Below, piece by piece: positions 43,655 to 53,822 of a DNA stretch of 64,000 bases. The stretch's first letter is position 1. Each line of letters begins with the position of its first letter. The position numbers and the translations under genes were made by a program. Below the pieces are notes generated by a model. It was not told the origin of the DNA. It ran no database searches and saw only the letters and a list, made by a program, of their open reading frames with translations. The stretch comes from DASSUW01 sp963789005 (GTDB lineage: Bacteria; Actinomycetota; Thermoleophilia; Solirubrobacterales; Solirubrobacteraceae), in the NCBI GenBank assembly GCA_963789005.1, contig CAWBIZ010000015.1, positions 434,001 through 498,000 on the forward strand. Reading direction: 5' to 3'.

Positions 43655-43750
43655 GTGCTCGCGATGGTCGCCCTCGTCGCGGTCGTCGTCGCGCTCGTGA
43701 TCCTGATCTTCTTCGCGATCGGGTACGCCTTCGGTCGGGCTTTCCTGTAA
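43655..43750 (+). CDS. 31-aa single-helix membrane peptide
   Basis: GTG 43655 (or ATG 43664) opens a frame reading VLAMVALVAVVVALVILIFF then AIGYAFGRAFL and TAA. Apart from the ends it is one transmembrane helix, with GYAFGR just after it. A GGAGG stands at 43636-43640, 14 nt before the GTG, a little far. It lies between folC and the zinc-ribbon membrane protein in the same direction. The hydrophobic pattern with G/C third positions suggests a real gene. No family recognised. Confidence 0.5.
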   Translation: MLAMVALVAVVVALVILIFFAIGYAFGRAFL

Positions 43751-43777
43751 CCCCTCCCCCTAAGCTATCCGCAGCCA

Positions 43778-44368
43778 ATGCTCCTGCTCGGCATCTTCGG
43801 GATCACGAACGACAGCCTCAACACGGCCGTCAACGTGCTCCTCCTCGTGCTCGTCGTCGTCTACTTCGCGCTGATCTTCTGGACGTTCGCGGACGCCCGG
43901 CGCCGGATCGAGGACCCGATGCTCGTCGCGTGCGCCACGGCGGCGTCGCTGTTCCCGTTCGTGGGCACGATCGTGTACGTGATCGTCCGCCCGCCGGAGT
44001 TCGTGGACGACGTGCGGCTGCGCGAGCTGGAGATGACGGCCGCGGAGGCGCGGCTCGCGAACCTCGACTACCAGCTGTGCCCGCACTGCGACTACGAGGT
44101 CAAGGCGGACTACCTGCGCTGCCCGAGCTGCGCGCGCAAGCTGAAGGAGCGCTGCTACTCGTGCGGCAAGCCCGTCGACCCGGCGTGGCAGCTGTGCCCG
44201 TACTGCGAGGCCGAGGTGCAGACGACCCCGCCGCCGCCGAGCACCCGCCGCCGGCGCCGGTCGTCGACCACCGACCAGCCGACGGTGGCCGCCGAGGTGG
44301 CCCGCACCGACGGCGAGCCCGAGCCTGAGGCTGAGCCTGCGCCGGCGCGTACGCGGCGCAGACGTTGA
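43778..44368 (+). CDS. Membrane protein with double zinc-ribbon
   Basis: A 196-aa protein with two N-terminal helices (about 16-36 and 48-70) followed by a cytoplasmic double zinc ribbon: CPHCDYEV, CPSCARKLKERCYSCGKP and CPYCEAEV provide four CxxC pairs. The tail is acidic and basic low-complexity. Such proteins are common in Actinobacteria without known function; the zinc ribbons may bind protein or nucleic acid. It is 17 bp upstream of ndk and probably in the same operon. Confidence 0.85.
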   Translation: MLLLGIFGITNDSLNTAVNVLLLVLVVVYFALIFWTFADARRRIEDPMLVACATAASLFPFVGTIVYVIVRPPEFVDDVRLRELEMTAAEARLANLDYQLCPHCDYEVKADYLRCPSCARKLKERCYSCGKPVDPAWQLCPYCEAEVQTTPPPPSTRRRRRSSTTDQPTVAAEVARTDGEPEPEAEPAPARTRRRR

Positions 44369-44385
44369 ACCAACGAAAGGATCGT

Positions 44386-44790
44386 ATGGATCGGACCCTG
44401 ATCCTGGTCAAGCCGGACGCGTTCGCGCGCGGCCTGACCGGCGAGATCATCGCCCGCTTCGAGAACAAGGGCCTGAGGATCGTCGCCCTCAAGCACATGA
44501 CGGTCGCGGAGGACCTGGCCAAGCAGCACTACGCCGAGCACGACGGCAAGCCGTTCTTCGGAGAGCTGGTCGAGTTCATCACCTCCGGCCCGCTCGTGGC
44601 GATGGTGCTCGAGGGCGAGGAGGCGATCCGCGCCGCCCGCCAGGTGATCGGCGCCACCAACCCGCTCGAGGCGGCCCCGGGCTCGATCCGCGGCGACTAC
44701 GCGATCGCGGTCGGCCAGAACATGGTCCACGGCTCGGACTCGCCGGAGTCCGGGCAGCGCGAGGCGACGCTGTTCTTCCCGGACCTCTGA
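44386..44790 (+). CDS. ndk: Nucleoside diphosphate kinase
   Basis: Ndk balances nucleoside triphosphate pools by a phosphohistidine intermediate. The 134-aa sequence has LILVKPDAFARGL, GEIIARFENKGLRI, and the active-site His in NMVHGSDSPESGQRE. ATG 44386 has AAGGA 8 nt upstream. Its stop overlaps the proposed CTG start of maf. Confidence 0.97.
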   Translation: MDRTLILVKPDAFARGLTGEIIARFENKGLRIVALKHMTVAEDLAKQHYAEHDGKPFFGELVEFITSGPLVAMVLEGEEAIRAARQVIGATNPLEAAPGSIRGDYAIAVGQNMVHGSDSPESGQREATLFFPDL

Positions 44791-45320
44791 TCCTGGCGTC
44801 GGCGTCGCCACAGCGGCGGGCGATCCTCACCGACGCCGGGATCGACTTCACCGTCGTCGCGGCGAACGTCGACGAGGAGATGGCGGGCGACGCCGCCGCG
44901 GTCGCCGAGCGCAACGCCCGCCGCAAGGCGACCGCCGTGCCGGGGCCGCTGGTGCTGGGCGCGGACACGATCGTCGTCCTCGACGGCGACATCCTCGGCA
45001 AGCCTGCCGACGAGGCCGCGGCGCGCGCGTACCTGCGGCGCCTCAACGGGCGGACGCACGAGGTCGTGGGCGCGATCGCGCTCGCCGAGGACGGGGAGGT
45101 CGTGGCCACCGCGGTCGAAACGACGCGCGTGACGTTCCACCGCCGCAGCGACGACGAGATCGACGCCTACGTGGCGACCGGCGAGTGGGTCGGCCGCGCC
45201 GGCGGCTACGCCATCCAGGAGACCGGCGGACCGGTACTCGTCGACCACGTCGATGGGGACTACCTGAACGTCGTCGGCCTCCCGCTCGCGCGGCTCGAAC
45301 AGCTCCTCGCGACGCGCTGA
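44787..45320 (+). CDS. maf: Maf-like nucleotide pyrophosphatase, CTG start
   Basis: Maf proteins hydrolyse non-canonical or excess nucleoside triphosphates and affect septum formation. The conserved opening LILASASPQRR is present, but the only start codon before it in frame is the CTG at 44787, which overlaps the ndk stop as CTGA. The first ATG (44880) would remove this motif and about 31 residues. Later motifs VLGADTIVVLDGDILGKP, TRVTF and GYAIQETGGPVLVDHVDGDY are intact. 177 aa, a usual length. I infer initiation at CTG by reinitiation after ndk. Confidence 0.9.
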   Translation: MILASASPQRRAILTDAGIDFTVVAANVDEEMAGDAAAVAERNARRKATAVPGPLVLGADTIVVLDGDILGKPADEAAARAYLRRLNGRTHEVVGAIALAEDGEVVATAVETTRVTFHRRSDDEIDAYVATGEWVGRAGGYAIQETGGPVLVDHVDGDYLNVVGLPLARLEQLLATR

Positions 45321-45338
45321 AGGCGCGTTTGCACGCCA

Positions 45339-45366
45339 TTTGGCGCGCCGACCCCTTCGATACACT
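45339..45366 (+). promoter_or_regulatory. Putative mreB promoter
   Basis: TTTGGC (45339-45344) and TACACT (45361-45366) are 16 bp apart and 48 bp before the mreB ATG, a fair match to -35 and -10 boxes. The -35 overlaps a small palindrome CGCCA-TT-TGGCG. Confidence 0.35.
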
Positions 45367-45413
45367 CGACCCCCGGCGCAGGCACGCTCGCGTACCGCCG
45401 CGCGCCCTTCCTC

Positions 45414-46471
<1,058 letters not shown>

Positions 46472-46475
<4 letters not shown>

Positions 46476-47359
46476 GCGGCAACGTGGTACGCCGACGCCG
46501 TGCGGTCCTGGCCGCGCTGGTGCTGATCTCGCTGTTCCTGCTGACGGCCTACTTCGGCGAGTCCTCCGGCGGCTCCCTGCACTCGGTCCAGCGCGGCGCG
46601 ATGGAGGTCTTCGCCCCGATCCAGGAGGGCGCCAACCGCGCGCTCAAGCCGTTTCGTGACCTGTTCGGCTGGTTCGGCGACACGCTCGACGCCAAGGAGG
46701 AGCGCGACCGCCTGAAGGCGCAGAACGAGCGCCTCGACGAGGAGGTCACGCGCGTCACGCTCGAGAACCGGCAGCTGCGGCAGATCGAGGGGCTGCAGGC
46801 GCAGAACACCGAGGGCGGCCTGGACGGCTACGCCCCGGTGCAGGCGCGCGTGATCGCCCGCTCGCCGAGCGCGTGGTTCCAGAGCTTCCAGATCAACAAG
46901 GGGACGAGCGACGGCGTGCGCGTCGACCAGCCGGTCGTCAACAGCGCGGGCCTCGTCGGCAAGGTCAAGGAGGTCTCCGACGGCAACGCCGTCGTCATGC
47001 TCCTCACCGATCCCGAGTTCGGCGTCTCCGCCCAGGCGCTCGAGAGCGGCGAGCCCGGCAGCGTCGGCCCCGCGGTCGGCGACGCCGGCGACCTGCGCTT
47101 CGAGCTGGTGCCCAACGCCAAGGAGGTGCGCCGCGGCGAGCGCATCATCACCGCCGGCACGAGCACCTCGGCCAAGGTCACCGACCTGTCCTCGCTGTAC
47201 CCGCGCGGGATCCTGATCGGGACCGTGAGCCGGATCGAGACCGGGGAGGGGGAGCTCGACCGCGTGATCCACGTCGAGCCGATCGCCGACCTGCGCTCGC
47301 TCGACCTCGTCGAGGTGCTCACCCAGCCCGACGCCGACCTGCGGGCGCAGACGCCATGA
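46472..47359 (+). CDS. mreC: Rod shape-determining protein MreC
   Basis: MreC is a bitopic protein linking MreB to penicillin-binding proteins. The 295-aa sequence has one membrane helix (about 11-28), a coiled coil (DAKEERDRLKAQNERLDEEV...), then two beta domains with ARVIARSPSAWFQSFQINKG, GLVGKVKEVSDGNAVVMLLTDP and the closing YPRGILIGTV. It is ATGA-coupled to mreB and mreD. Confidence 0.95.
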
Positions 47360-47922
47360 CGATCACGCCGCAGGCCGCCGGACGCCTCGCCCTGCTGTGC
47401 CTCCTCGGCGGCACGTTCCAGCTCACCACGGTCTCGCAGGTGTCGATCTTCGGCGTCCCCGCCGATCTCTCGCCGCTGCTGGTGGCGTCCGTCGGCTTCC
47501 TCACGGGCTCGATCTCCGGCGCCGTCTTCGGCTTCAGCCTCGGCCTGTTCGTCGACACCGTGCTGCTGCAGACGCTGGGCGTGAACTCGCTCGTGCTGAC
47601 CGCCGTCGGCTACGGCGCCGGGCGGGTGCGCGAGCTGCGCGACCCGGCGCACACGCTCGCGCCCGTGCTCGTCGGCGCCGCCGCCACCGCGCTGGCGGCG
47701 ATCGGGTTCTCGCTGCTGCAGTTCCTGCTCGGCGTCGAGGCCCCGATCTCGCTCCAGCTCCTGCGCGCGATCCTGATGACGATCGTGCTCAACACGCTGC
47801 TGGCCCTCCCCGTGTACGCCGTCTGCCGCCGGGTGCTGCTCCCGTTCCTGCCCGACGACCCGCGTCGCCGCCGGCGCCGCGCGTACACGACCGGCGGGCT
47901 CAGCCCGTTGTCCCGTGGCTAA
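47356..47922 (+). CDS. mreD: Rod shape-determining protein MreD
   Basis: A 188-aa membrane protein with about five helices, in the invariant position after mreC. PADLSPLLVASVGFLTGSIS and GFSLGLFVDTVLLQTLGVNS fit the MreD pattern. It helps assemble the side-wall machine. Its stop lies 8 bp inside the start of the PBP2 gene. Confidence 0.9.
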   Translation: MTITPQAAGRLALLCLLGGTFQLTTVSQVSIFGVPADLSPLLVASVGFLTGSISGAVFGFSLGLFVDTVLLQTLGVNSLVLTAVGYGAGRVRELRDPAHTLAPVLVGAAATALAAIGFSLLQFLLGVEAPISLQLLRAILMTIVLNTLLALPVYAVCRRVLLPFLPDDPRRRRRRAYTTGGLSPLSRG

Positions 47923-50089
47923 GCCGATCGAGGAGCGCCGGCCCGCGATCACGCCGCAGCTCGCGATGCGCGTCGCCGTGCTCGGCGGGGTCGCGTTCGT
48001 GGCGTTCGCGATCGTCTTCTTCCGGCTGTGGTTCCTGCAGGTCCTGTCGGGCGAGGACTACGTCTCGCAGGCGCGCGACAACCGCGTGCGCAAGGTGCGG
48101 ATCGAGGCGCCGCGCGGCGACATCGTCGACCGCAACGGCACCGTGCTGGTGAAGACGCGGGTCGCGCCCGTGGTCCAGATCACCCCCGGCTCGCTTCCCG
48201 AGGCGGTGCTCGACCAGGCCGAGGCGTTCCGAAAGGCGCGCAGCGCGGCCGAGCGTGAGCGCCTGGAGGCGGCCGGGCAGCTGCGCTCGCTCGAGCGCGA
48301 CATCCGCGAGCGGCGCCGCGGCGCCACGCGCAAGCAGCGGCGGGAGCGGCGCGTGTTGGCGCGCGCCGCGCGGCGCGCGGCGCCCGTGGCGGTCGCGCCC
48401 CTGCCCGCCGCCGAGATCGACCAGCGGCGGCTCTACCGCCGCCTCGGCAAGGTCATCGACGTCCGCCCGAAGGTGATCCACGAGCGCGTGATCGAGGGCA
48501 TCGCCGAGCTGCCCTACTCGAACGTCACGATCCGCACCGCGGTCCCGCGCAACGCGTTCAACTTCATCCGCGAGCGCCGGGAGCAGTTCCCCGGGGTCGA
48601 GGTCGAGAAGCGCTACCTGCGCGACTACCCGCACGAGGAGCTGGCCGCGCAGCTGTTCGGCACCACGCGCGAGATCTCGCCTGAGGAGCTCGAGATGAAG
48701 CGCTACCGCGGGGTCGAGGCAGGCACGCGGATCGGCGCCGACGGGATCGAGGAGAGCTACGACGACTACCTGCGCGGCACCGACGGCTACACGCGCGTGA
48801 TCATCAACGCGCTCGGCAGCCGCGACGACCGCCGCCAGATGGCGCGCCGCGAGCCGCGGCAGGGCCAGCGGCTGCGGCTCACGCTCGACCTCGAGCTCCA
48901 GAGCGCGGCCAACGACGCGATCCGGCGCGGCGTCGAGGCGGCGAGCCAGAACGGGGCCAAGGCGGGCGCCTTCGTGGCCATGGACCCGCGCAACGGCGAG
49001 GTCCTCGCGCTCGGCTCGTACCCGAGCTTCGACGCCAACGAGTTCGCCAAGCCGATCTCCCAGCGGCGCTACGACGAGCTGTCCTCCGAGGAGCTCGGGG
49101 CGCCGCTCTTCAATCGCGCCATCGCGGCCACCTATCCGACGGGCTCGACGTTCAAGCCGATCACCGCGATGGCCGCGCTCGAGGAGGGCGCGATCACGGC
49201 CTCGAGCACGATCGTCGACGACGGCGAGTTCGAGCTCGGCGATCGCGTGTTCAAGAACGCCCAGGACGCCTCCTACGGCGCGCTCCAGCTGCCGGGCGCC
49301 CTGACCGTGTCCTCCGACGTCTTCTTCTACGAGCTCGGCCTGCAGCTGAACGGGCAGGGCCCCGTGTTGCAGGAGTGGGCGCGGCGGCTCGGCGCCGGCC
49401 GGCGCACCGGGATCGACATCCCGGGCGAGTTCGGCGGCCTGATCCCGGATTCCGAGTGGCGCAACGAGGGCTACGAGAAGTACCTCAAGTGCGCGAAGAA
49501 GGCCAAGGTCGAGGCGGGGACGACCGAGGCGCTGCTCGCCTGCGGGGGCATCGAGCGGCCGTGGACGGCCGGCGACAACGTCAACCTCGCCGTCGGCCAG
49601 GGCGACCTGCAGGCGACGCCGCTCCAGCTCGCGACCGCCTACGCCACGCTCGCCAAGGGGGACGGCCGCGTCGTCCGGCCGCACCTCGGCCAGCAGGTCG
49701 AGGACGGCCAGGGGCGGCTGGTCGAGGAGATCCGGACGCCGATCCGGCGGCGGGTCAAGTTCGATGCCGCCCACCGGGATGCCATCATGGCCGGGCTGCA
49801 CGGGGCGGCGACGGCGGCGAACGGGACGTCGAGCGACGTGTTCGCGGACTTCCGCTACCGCGACGTGCTGTACGGCAAGACCGGCACCGCCGAGCGCCAG
49901 CCCAATCCCGACCAGTCCTGGTATGCCTGCTACGTCGACCACCCGACCCGGCCGATCGTCGTCGTGACGACGATCGAGCGCGGCGGTTTCGGCGCGGAAA
50001 CTGCGGCACCCGCAGCGCGCCTGATCCTCAATGAGTGGTTCGATCTGCAGGACGACGAGTTCAAGGCCGGATCCGACCAGTCGAATTGA
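47915..50089 (+). CDS. mrdA: Penicillin-binding protein 2 (side-wall transpeptidase)
   Basis: The 724-aa transpeptidase crosslinks peptidoglycan during elongation. After one membrane helix (about 17-40) it has the pedestal domain (RGDIVDRNG, VPRNAFNFI), GADGIEESYDDYLRG, and the catalytic motifs in order: the Ser of GSTFKP, SSD in TVSSDVFFYELG, and KTG in YGKTGTAE. A basic coiled insertion of about 45 residues (LRSLERDIRERRRGATRKQ and following) interrupts the pedestal domain near residue 115. GTG 47915; rodA overlaps its stop. Confidence 0.95.
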   Translation: MAKPIEERRPAITPQLAMRVAVLGGVAFVAFAIVFFRLWFLQVLSGEDYVSQARDNRVRKVRIEAPRGDIVDRNGTVLVKTRVAPVVQITPGSLPEAVLDQAEAFRKARSAAERERLEAAGQLRSLERDIRERRRGATRKQRRERRVLARAARRAAPVAVAPLPAAEIDQRRLYRRLGKVIDVRPKVIHERVIEGIAELPYSNVTIRTAVPRNAFNFIRERREQFPGVEVEKRYLRDYPHEELAAQLFGTTREISPEELEMKRYRGVEAGTRIGADGIEESYDDYLRGTDGYTRVIINALGSRDDRRQMARREPRQGQRLRLTLDLELQSAANDAIRRGVEAASQNGAKAGAFVAMDPRNGEVLALGSYPSFDANEFAKPISQRRYDELSSEELGAPLFNRAIAATYPTGSTFKPITAMAALEEGAITASSTIVDDGEFELGDRVFKNAQDASYGALQLPGALTVSSDVFFYELGLQLNGQGPVLQEWARRLGAGRRTGIDIPGEFGGLIPDSEWRNEGYEKYLKCAKKAKVEAGTTEALLACGGIERPWTAGDNVNLAVGQGDLQATPLQLATAYATLAKGDGRVVRPHLGQQVEDGQGRLVEEIRTPIRRRVKFDAAHRDAIMAGLHGAATAANGTSSDVFADFRYRDVLYGKTGTAERQPNPDQSWYACYVDHPTRPIVVVTTIERGGFGAETAAPAARLILNEWFDLQDDEFKAGSDQSN

Positions 50090-51282
50090 GCACGCACCCG
50101 ATCCAACCCGCTTCCGAGCCGCCGCCTCCGCTCGTCCCGCGCGAGTGGCGCCTGCGGCTCGATCCGCTGCTCCTGCTGGCCACGCTCGGCCTGGTCGCGT
50201 GCTCGATCGTCGCCATCAACAGCGCGACCGCCAACGACATCCCGGGCGACCCGGACTACTACGTCCTGCGCCAGGCGATCTACGCCGGCGTCGGCATCGT
50301 GCTCATGTACGCCGCCTCGCGGATCGACTACTCGCGGCTGCGGGAGCTGCGCTACCCGATCTACGGGCTGCTGCTGGCGCTGATCGTGCTCGTGCTCGCC
50401 ATCGCGGGAGCCACGCGTGGCTCGAAGGCGTGGATCGAGCTGCCGTTCTTCAACTTCCAGCCGTCCGAGCTCGGCAAGGTGCTGCTGATCATCGCGCTGG
50501 CCGGCTTCCTCGTCGACCGCATGCGCCGCATGGGGCGCGACACCACCGCGCGCATCATGCTGCTCGGCCTCCTCCCGACGATGCTCGTGATGGCCGAGCC
50601 GGACCTCGGCTCGGCGCTGGTCTACGTCGCCGGCACGCTGGCGCTGCTGTTCGTCGCCGGCGCGCCGTGGCGTCACTTCGCGGCGCTGACCGGGCTGTTC
50701 GCGCTCGCCGCCACGGTCGTGCTGCTGGCGGCGCCGATGGCCGGGGTGGAGGTGCTCAAGCCCTACCAGGTCGATCGCCTGACGGCCTTCCTGCACCCGT
50801 CGGACGATCCCGGCGAGGAGGGCTACCAGCTCCAGCAGGCGCTGACCGCGATCGGCTCGGGCGAGAAGACCGGCCGCGGGGTCGAGAACGCCACCCAGAC
50901 GTCGCTCAACTTCCTGCCCGAGCACCACACCGACTTCATCTTCGCCGTGGTCGGCGAGACCTACGGGTTCGCCGGCTGCGCGCTCATCCTCTCGCTCTAC
51001 GCGCTACTTATATGGCGAGGTTTGCACATCCTGACCGTCGCGAAGAACCTGTACGGCGCGCTGCTCGCCGGCGGCATCACCGTGATGCTGCTCTTCCAGC
51101 TGTTCGTGAACATCGGGATGAACGTGGGCATCATGCCCATCACGGGCGTCACCGCCCCGCTCTTGAGCTTCGGCGGCTCGTCGATGCTCGCAACGTTCCT
51201 GGCCCTCGGCCTGCTCCACTCCGTCCACGCGCAGGCGCGCGAAACGGCTGAGCTGAAGGGGAGGGCCTCCATCTTCCAATGA
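50086..51282 (+). CDS. rodA: RodA SEDS-family glycosyltransferase
   Basis: RodA polymerises glycan strands with PBP2. The 398-aa protein has ten or so helices and the SEDS signatures FNFQPSELGKVLLI, AEPDLGSALVY, LPEHHTDFIFAVVGE and GVTAPLLSFGGSSML. TTG 50086 overlaps the mrdA stop (TTGA). Codons 51004-51024 (CTA CTT ATA TGG CGA GGT TTG) are a short run of codons rare in this genome. Confidence 0.96.
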   Translation: MSTHPIQPASEPPPPLVPREWRLRLDPLLLLATLGLVACSIVAINSATANDIPGDPDYYVLRQAIYAGVGIVLMYAASRIDYSRLRELRYPIYGLLLALIVLVLAIAGATRGSKAWIELPFFNFQPSELGKVLLIIALAGFLVDRMRRMGRDTTARIMLLGLLPTMLVMAEPDLGSALVYVAGTLALLFVAGAPWRHFAALTGLFALAATVVLLAAPMAGVEVLKPYQVDRLTAFLHPSDDPGEEGYQLQQALTAIGSGEKTGRGVENATQTSLNFLPEHHTDFIFAVVGETYGFAGCALILSLYALLIWRGLHILTVAKNLYGALLAGGITVMLLFQLFVNIGMNVGIMPITGVTAPLLSFGGSSMLATFLALGLLHSVHAQARETAELKGRASIFQ

Positions 51283-51291
51283 GGATTCTTC

Positions 51292-53496
51292 GTGAAAAAG
51301 CAAGTGTTGGTCACGGTCGACCGGGGAGAGACCCGGGTCTCCATGCTGGAGGCCGCCGGCGACCCGGCGGCAGCGCCGTCGAAGTCCGGCGGCTCACGCC
51401 GGCGTAAGAAGAAGCCCGAGGTCCCCGCGGGCTACCGCGTCGCCGAGATCTACTTCGAGCGTCGCGGCGGCCGCTCGATCGTCGGCAACATCTACAAGGG
51501 CAAGGTCGACAACGTCCTGCCGGGGCTCGAGGCGGCGTTCGTCGACATCGGGCTCGACAAGAACGGGTTCCTGCACGTCGACGAGATCGTGATCCCCGGC
51601 AAGGAGCAGGTTCGCCGCGGTCGCGGAAATGGGAACTCCCCCCGAATCTCCGACCTGCTGTCGCCCGGCCAGGAGATCGTCGTCCAGGTCGTCAAGGACC
51701 CCTTGAAGACGAAGGGCGCCCGGCTGTCGATGGAGCTCACGATCGCCGGCCGCTACATGGTCTTCGCGCCGACCGGCGAGGGCGTCGGCGTCTCGCGCCG
51801 GCTCGAGGACTCCGAGCGCGACCGCCTGCGCAAGGAGGCCAAGCAGCTCGACCTCAACGGCGGCGGCGCGATCATCCGCACCGCCGCCCACGGCGCGCAG
51901 CGGGCCGACTTCGAGCGCGAGCTGCAGTACCTGTTCAAGCTCAACGAGGTGCTCGAGAAGCGCGTCCGCGAGGCCGAGGCGCCCGCGCTGGTGTTCCAGG
52001 AGGCCGACCTGTCCGTGCGCGTGGTGCGCGACATCTTCTCCGCGCACTTCGAGCGCGCGGTGGTCGACGACCCGCAGCAGCACCACCGGCTGATCTCCTT
52101 CTTCACCCGCACGGCGCCCGAGCTGGTCGACCGCGTCGAGCTGTGGGAGGACAAGGACCCGCTGTTCGAGGCCTTCGCGGTCGAGCCGGTGATCGAGGGG
52201 ATGCTCAACCGGCGCGTCGACCTGCCCAGCGGCGGCTACCTGATGATCGACTACGCCGAGGCGCTGACCGTCATCGACGTCAACACCGGCTCGTTCATCG
52301 GCAAGGGCAAGGCCGCCCGCCTCGAGGACACGATCACCAAGACGAACCTCGAGGCCGCCGAGGCGGTCGTCAACCAGCTGCGGCTGCGGGACATCGGCGG
52401 GATCATCGTCATCGACTTCATCGACATGGCGCGGGCCCGCAACCGCGACGCGGTGCTGAAGGTGCTGCGCAAGTCTCTGGATGAGGATCGGACCAAGACG
52501 TTCGTGGTCGAGATCTCGCCTTTGGGCCTGGTGGAGATGACGCGCCAGAACGTGACCGACGGCGTGCGCGAGATCATGTCCCGCACCTGCCCGGTGTGCC
52601 ATGGCGAGGGCGTGATCAAGTCCGAGGAGACGATCGCGATCGGCATCGCGCGCCACCTGCGGCACATGATCGCCGAGCAGGGCGACGGCGGCCCGGAGGC
52701 CTACCTGCTGCGCATCAACCCGCGCGTCAGCGCCTGGTTCACCGCCGACGGCGCCCGCGAGCTGCACGCGCTCGAGCAGGAGACCGACCGCTACTTCCAC
52801 TTCGAGGGCTCCGAGGGGCTGCCGCTCGAGCACTTCGCGGTGACGATGGAGGGCACGCGCGAGGAGATCGAGGAGCGCGCGGTGCCGTTCCGGGTCGGCG
52901 AGGAGGTCCACGTCGACATCGTCGAGCCGCACATGTACAACCCGGACGACGGCGTGGCCAAGATCGACGGCTACCTGATCACGGTCACCGGCGGGATCGG
53001 CTTCGTGGGGGAGAAGAAGCTGGTCCGGATCGAGCAGGCCGGGCGCACGACCGCGATCGCGGCGCTCACGGGCGCCGACGCCGAGGCCGCCGACGCGGCC
53101 GCGGTAGAGCGCGCCGACGAGCGCAAGCGGTCCGACGAGCGGGCACGGCGGTCGGCGGCCGCCAAGCGCGGGGCGGCGGCACGCAAGGCGCGCGAGAGCG
53201 CGAAGGCGCCGGCCGCGAGCGCGGACACGAAGCCGGATGCCGAGCCGTCCTCGTCGGAGGACGGGGCCAAGCCCAAGGGACGGCGCCGGCGGCGGGCCGC
53301 GGCCAAGCCGGAGTCGGTCGAGGCCGACGCCACGCGGACGCTTTCCGACGACGACCACGCGGGCGCCGAGGCGAGCACGGCGCCCGCCGCGGTCGAGGAG
53401 GCGTCCGAAGGTGACGCGCTATCCTCCCCGTCCCGGCGCCGCGGCCGCAGAGGCGGACGGCGCCGTTCGCGCGCCAAGGCTTCGGCCGACGACTGA
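51292..53496 (+). CDS. rne: Ribonuclease E/G
   Basis: The 734-aa endoribonuclease matures rRNA and starts mRNA decay. The S1 domain opens at GNIYKGKVDNVLPGLEAAFVDIG; the catalytic core has TVIDVNTGSFIGKG with the metal-binding Asp and IGGIIVIDFIDMA with the second; the zinc-link is RTCPVCHGEG. The C-terminal ~150 residues are low-complexity Ala/Arg/Glu, like the disordered scaffold of other actinobacterial enzymes. GTG 51292, 9 bp after rodA. rplU follows after 5 bp, the usual linkage. Confidence 0.95.
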   Translation: MKKQVLVTVDRGETRVSMLEAAGDPAAAPSKSGGSRRRKKKPEVPAGYRVAEIYFERRGGRSIVGNIYKGKVDNVLPGLEAAFVDIGLDKNGFLHVDEIVIPGKEQVRRGRGNGNSPRISDLLSPGQEIVVQVVKDPLKTKGARLSMELTIAGRYMVFAPTGEGVGVSRRLEDSERDRLRKEAKQLDLNGGGAIIRTAAHGAQRADFERELQYLFKLNEVLEKRVREAEAPALVFQEADLSVRVVRDIFSAHFERAVVDDPQQHHRLISFFTRTAPELVDRVELWEDKDPLFEAFAVEPVIEGMLNRRVDLPSGGYLMIDYAEALTVIDVNTGSFIGKGKAARLEDTITKTNLEAAEAVVNQLRLRDIGGIIVIDFIDMARARNRDAVLKVLRKSLDEDRTKTFVVEISPLGLVEMTRQNVTDGVREIMSRTCPVCHGEGVIKSEETIAIGIARHLRHMIAEQGDGGPEAYLLRINPRVSAWFTADGARELHALEQETDRYFHFEGSEGLPLEHFAVTMEGTREEIEERAVPFRVGEEVHVDIVEPHMYNPDDGVAKIDGYLITVTGGIGFVGEKKLVRIEQAGRTTAIAALTGADAEAADAAAVERADERKRSDERARRSAAAKRGAAARKARESAKAPAASADTKPDAEPSSSEDGAKPKGRRRRRAAAKPESVEADATRTLSDDDHAGAEASTAPAAVEEASEGDALSSPSRRRGRRGGRRRSRAKASADD

Positions 53497-53501
53497 GAAC
53501 C

Positions 53502-53822
53502 ATGTCCTACGCAGTCATCAAGACCGGCGGTAAGCAGTACCGCGTCGAGGAGGGCCAGACCCTGCTCGTCGAGCGGCTGCCCGACGAGCCGGGCGCGAAG
53601 ATCGACCTGGTGCCGCTCCTGCTCGCCGGCGACGGCAAGGATCCCGTGCTGGACGCGAAGAAGCTCGCCAAGGCGCCCGTCAAGGCCGAGATCGTCGGCC
53701 ACGAGCGCGGCAAGAAGCTCCGCATCTTCAAGTACAAGCCCAAGCGCGGCTACCGCCGCCGCACGGGGCACCGTCAGGAGCTCACCCGCCTGCGCATCAC
53801 CAAGATCGGGAGCTCGAAGTAG
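53502..53822 (+). CDS. rplU: 50S ribosomal protein L21
   Basis: A 106-aa ribosomal protein. MSYAVIKTGGKQYRVEEGQT and the C-terminal KYKPKRGYRRRTGHRQ are the L21 signatures, binding 23S rRNA. Directly abuts rpmA, with its stop followed by the rpmA ATG. Confidence 0.97.
   Translation: MSYAVIKTGGKQYRVEEGQTLLVERLPDEPGAKIDLVPLLLAGDGKDPVLDAKKLAKAPVKAEIVGHERGKKLRIFKYKPKRGYRRRTGHRQELTRLRITKIGSSK

Noticed and set aside
43606..43750. GTGA-coupled frame after folC starting at 43606
   Set aside because: It translates into an Arg/Asp-rich sequence that runs on out of frame into the next gene; the hydrophobic frame from 43655 is more protein-like.
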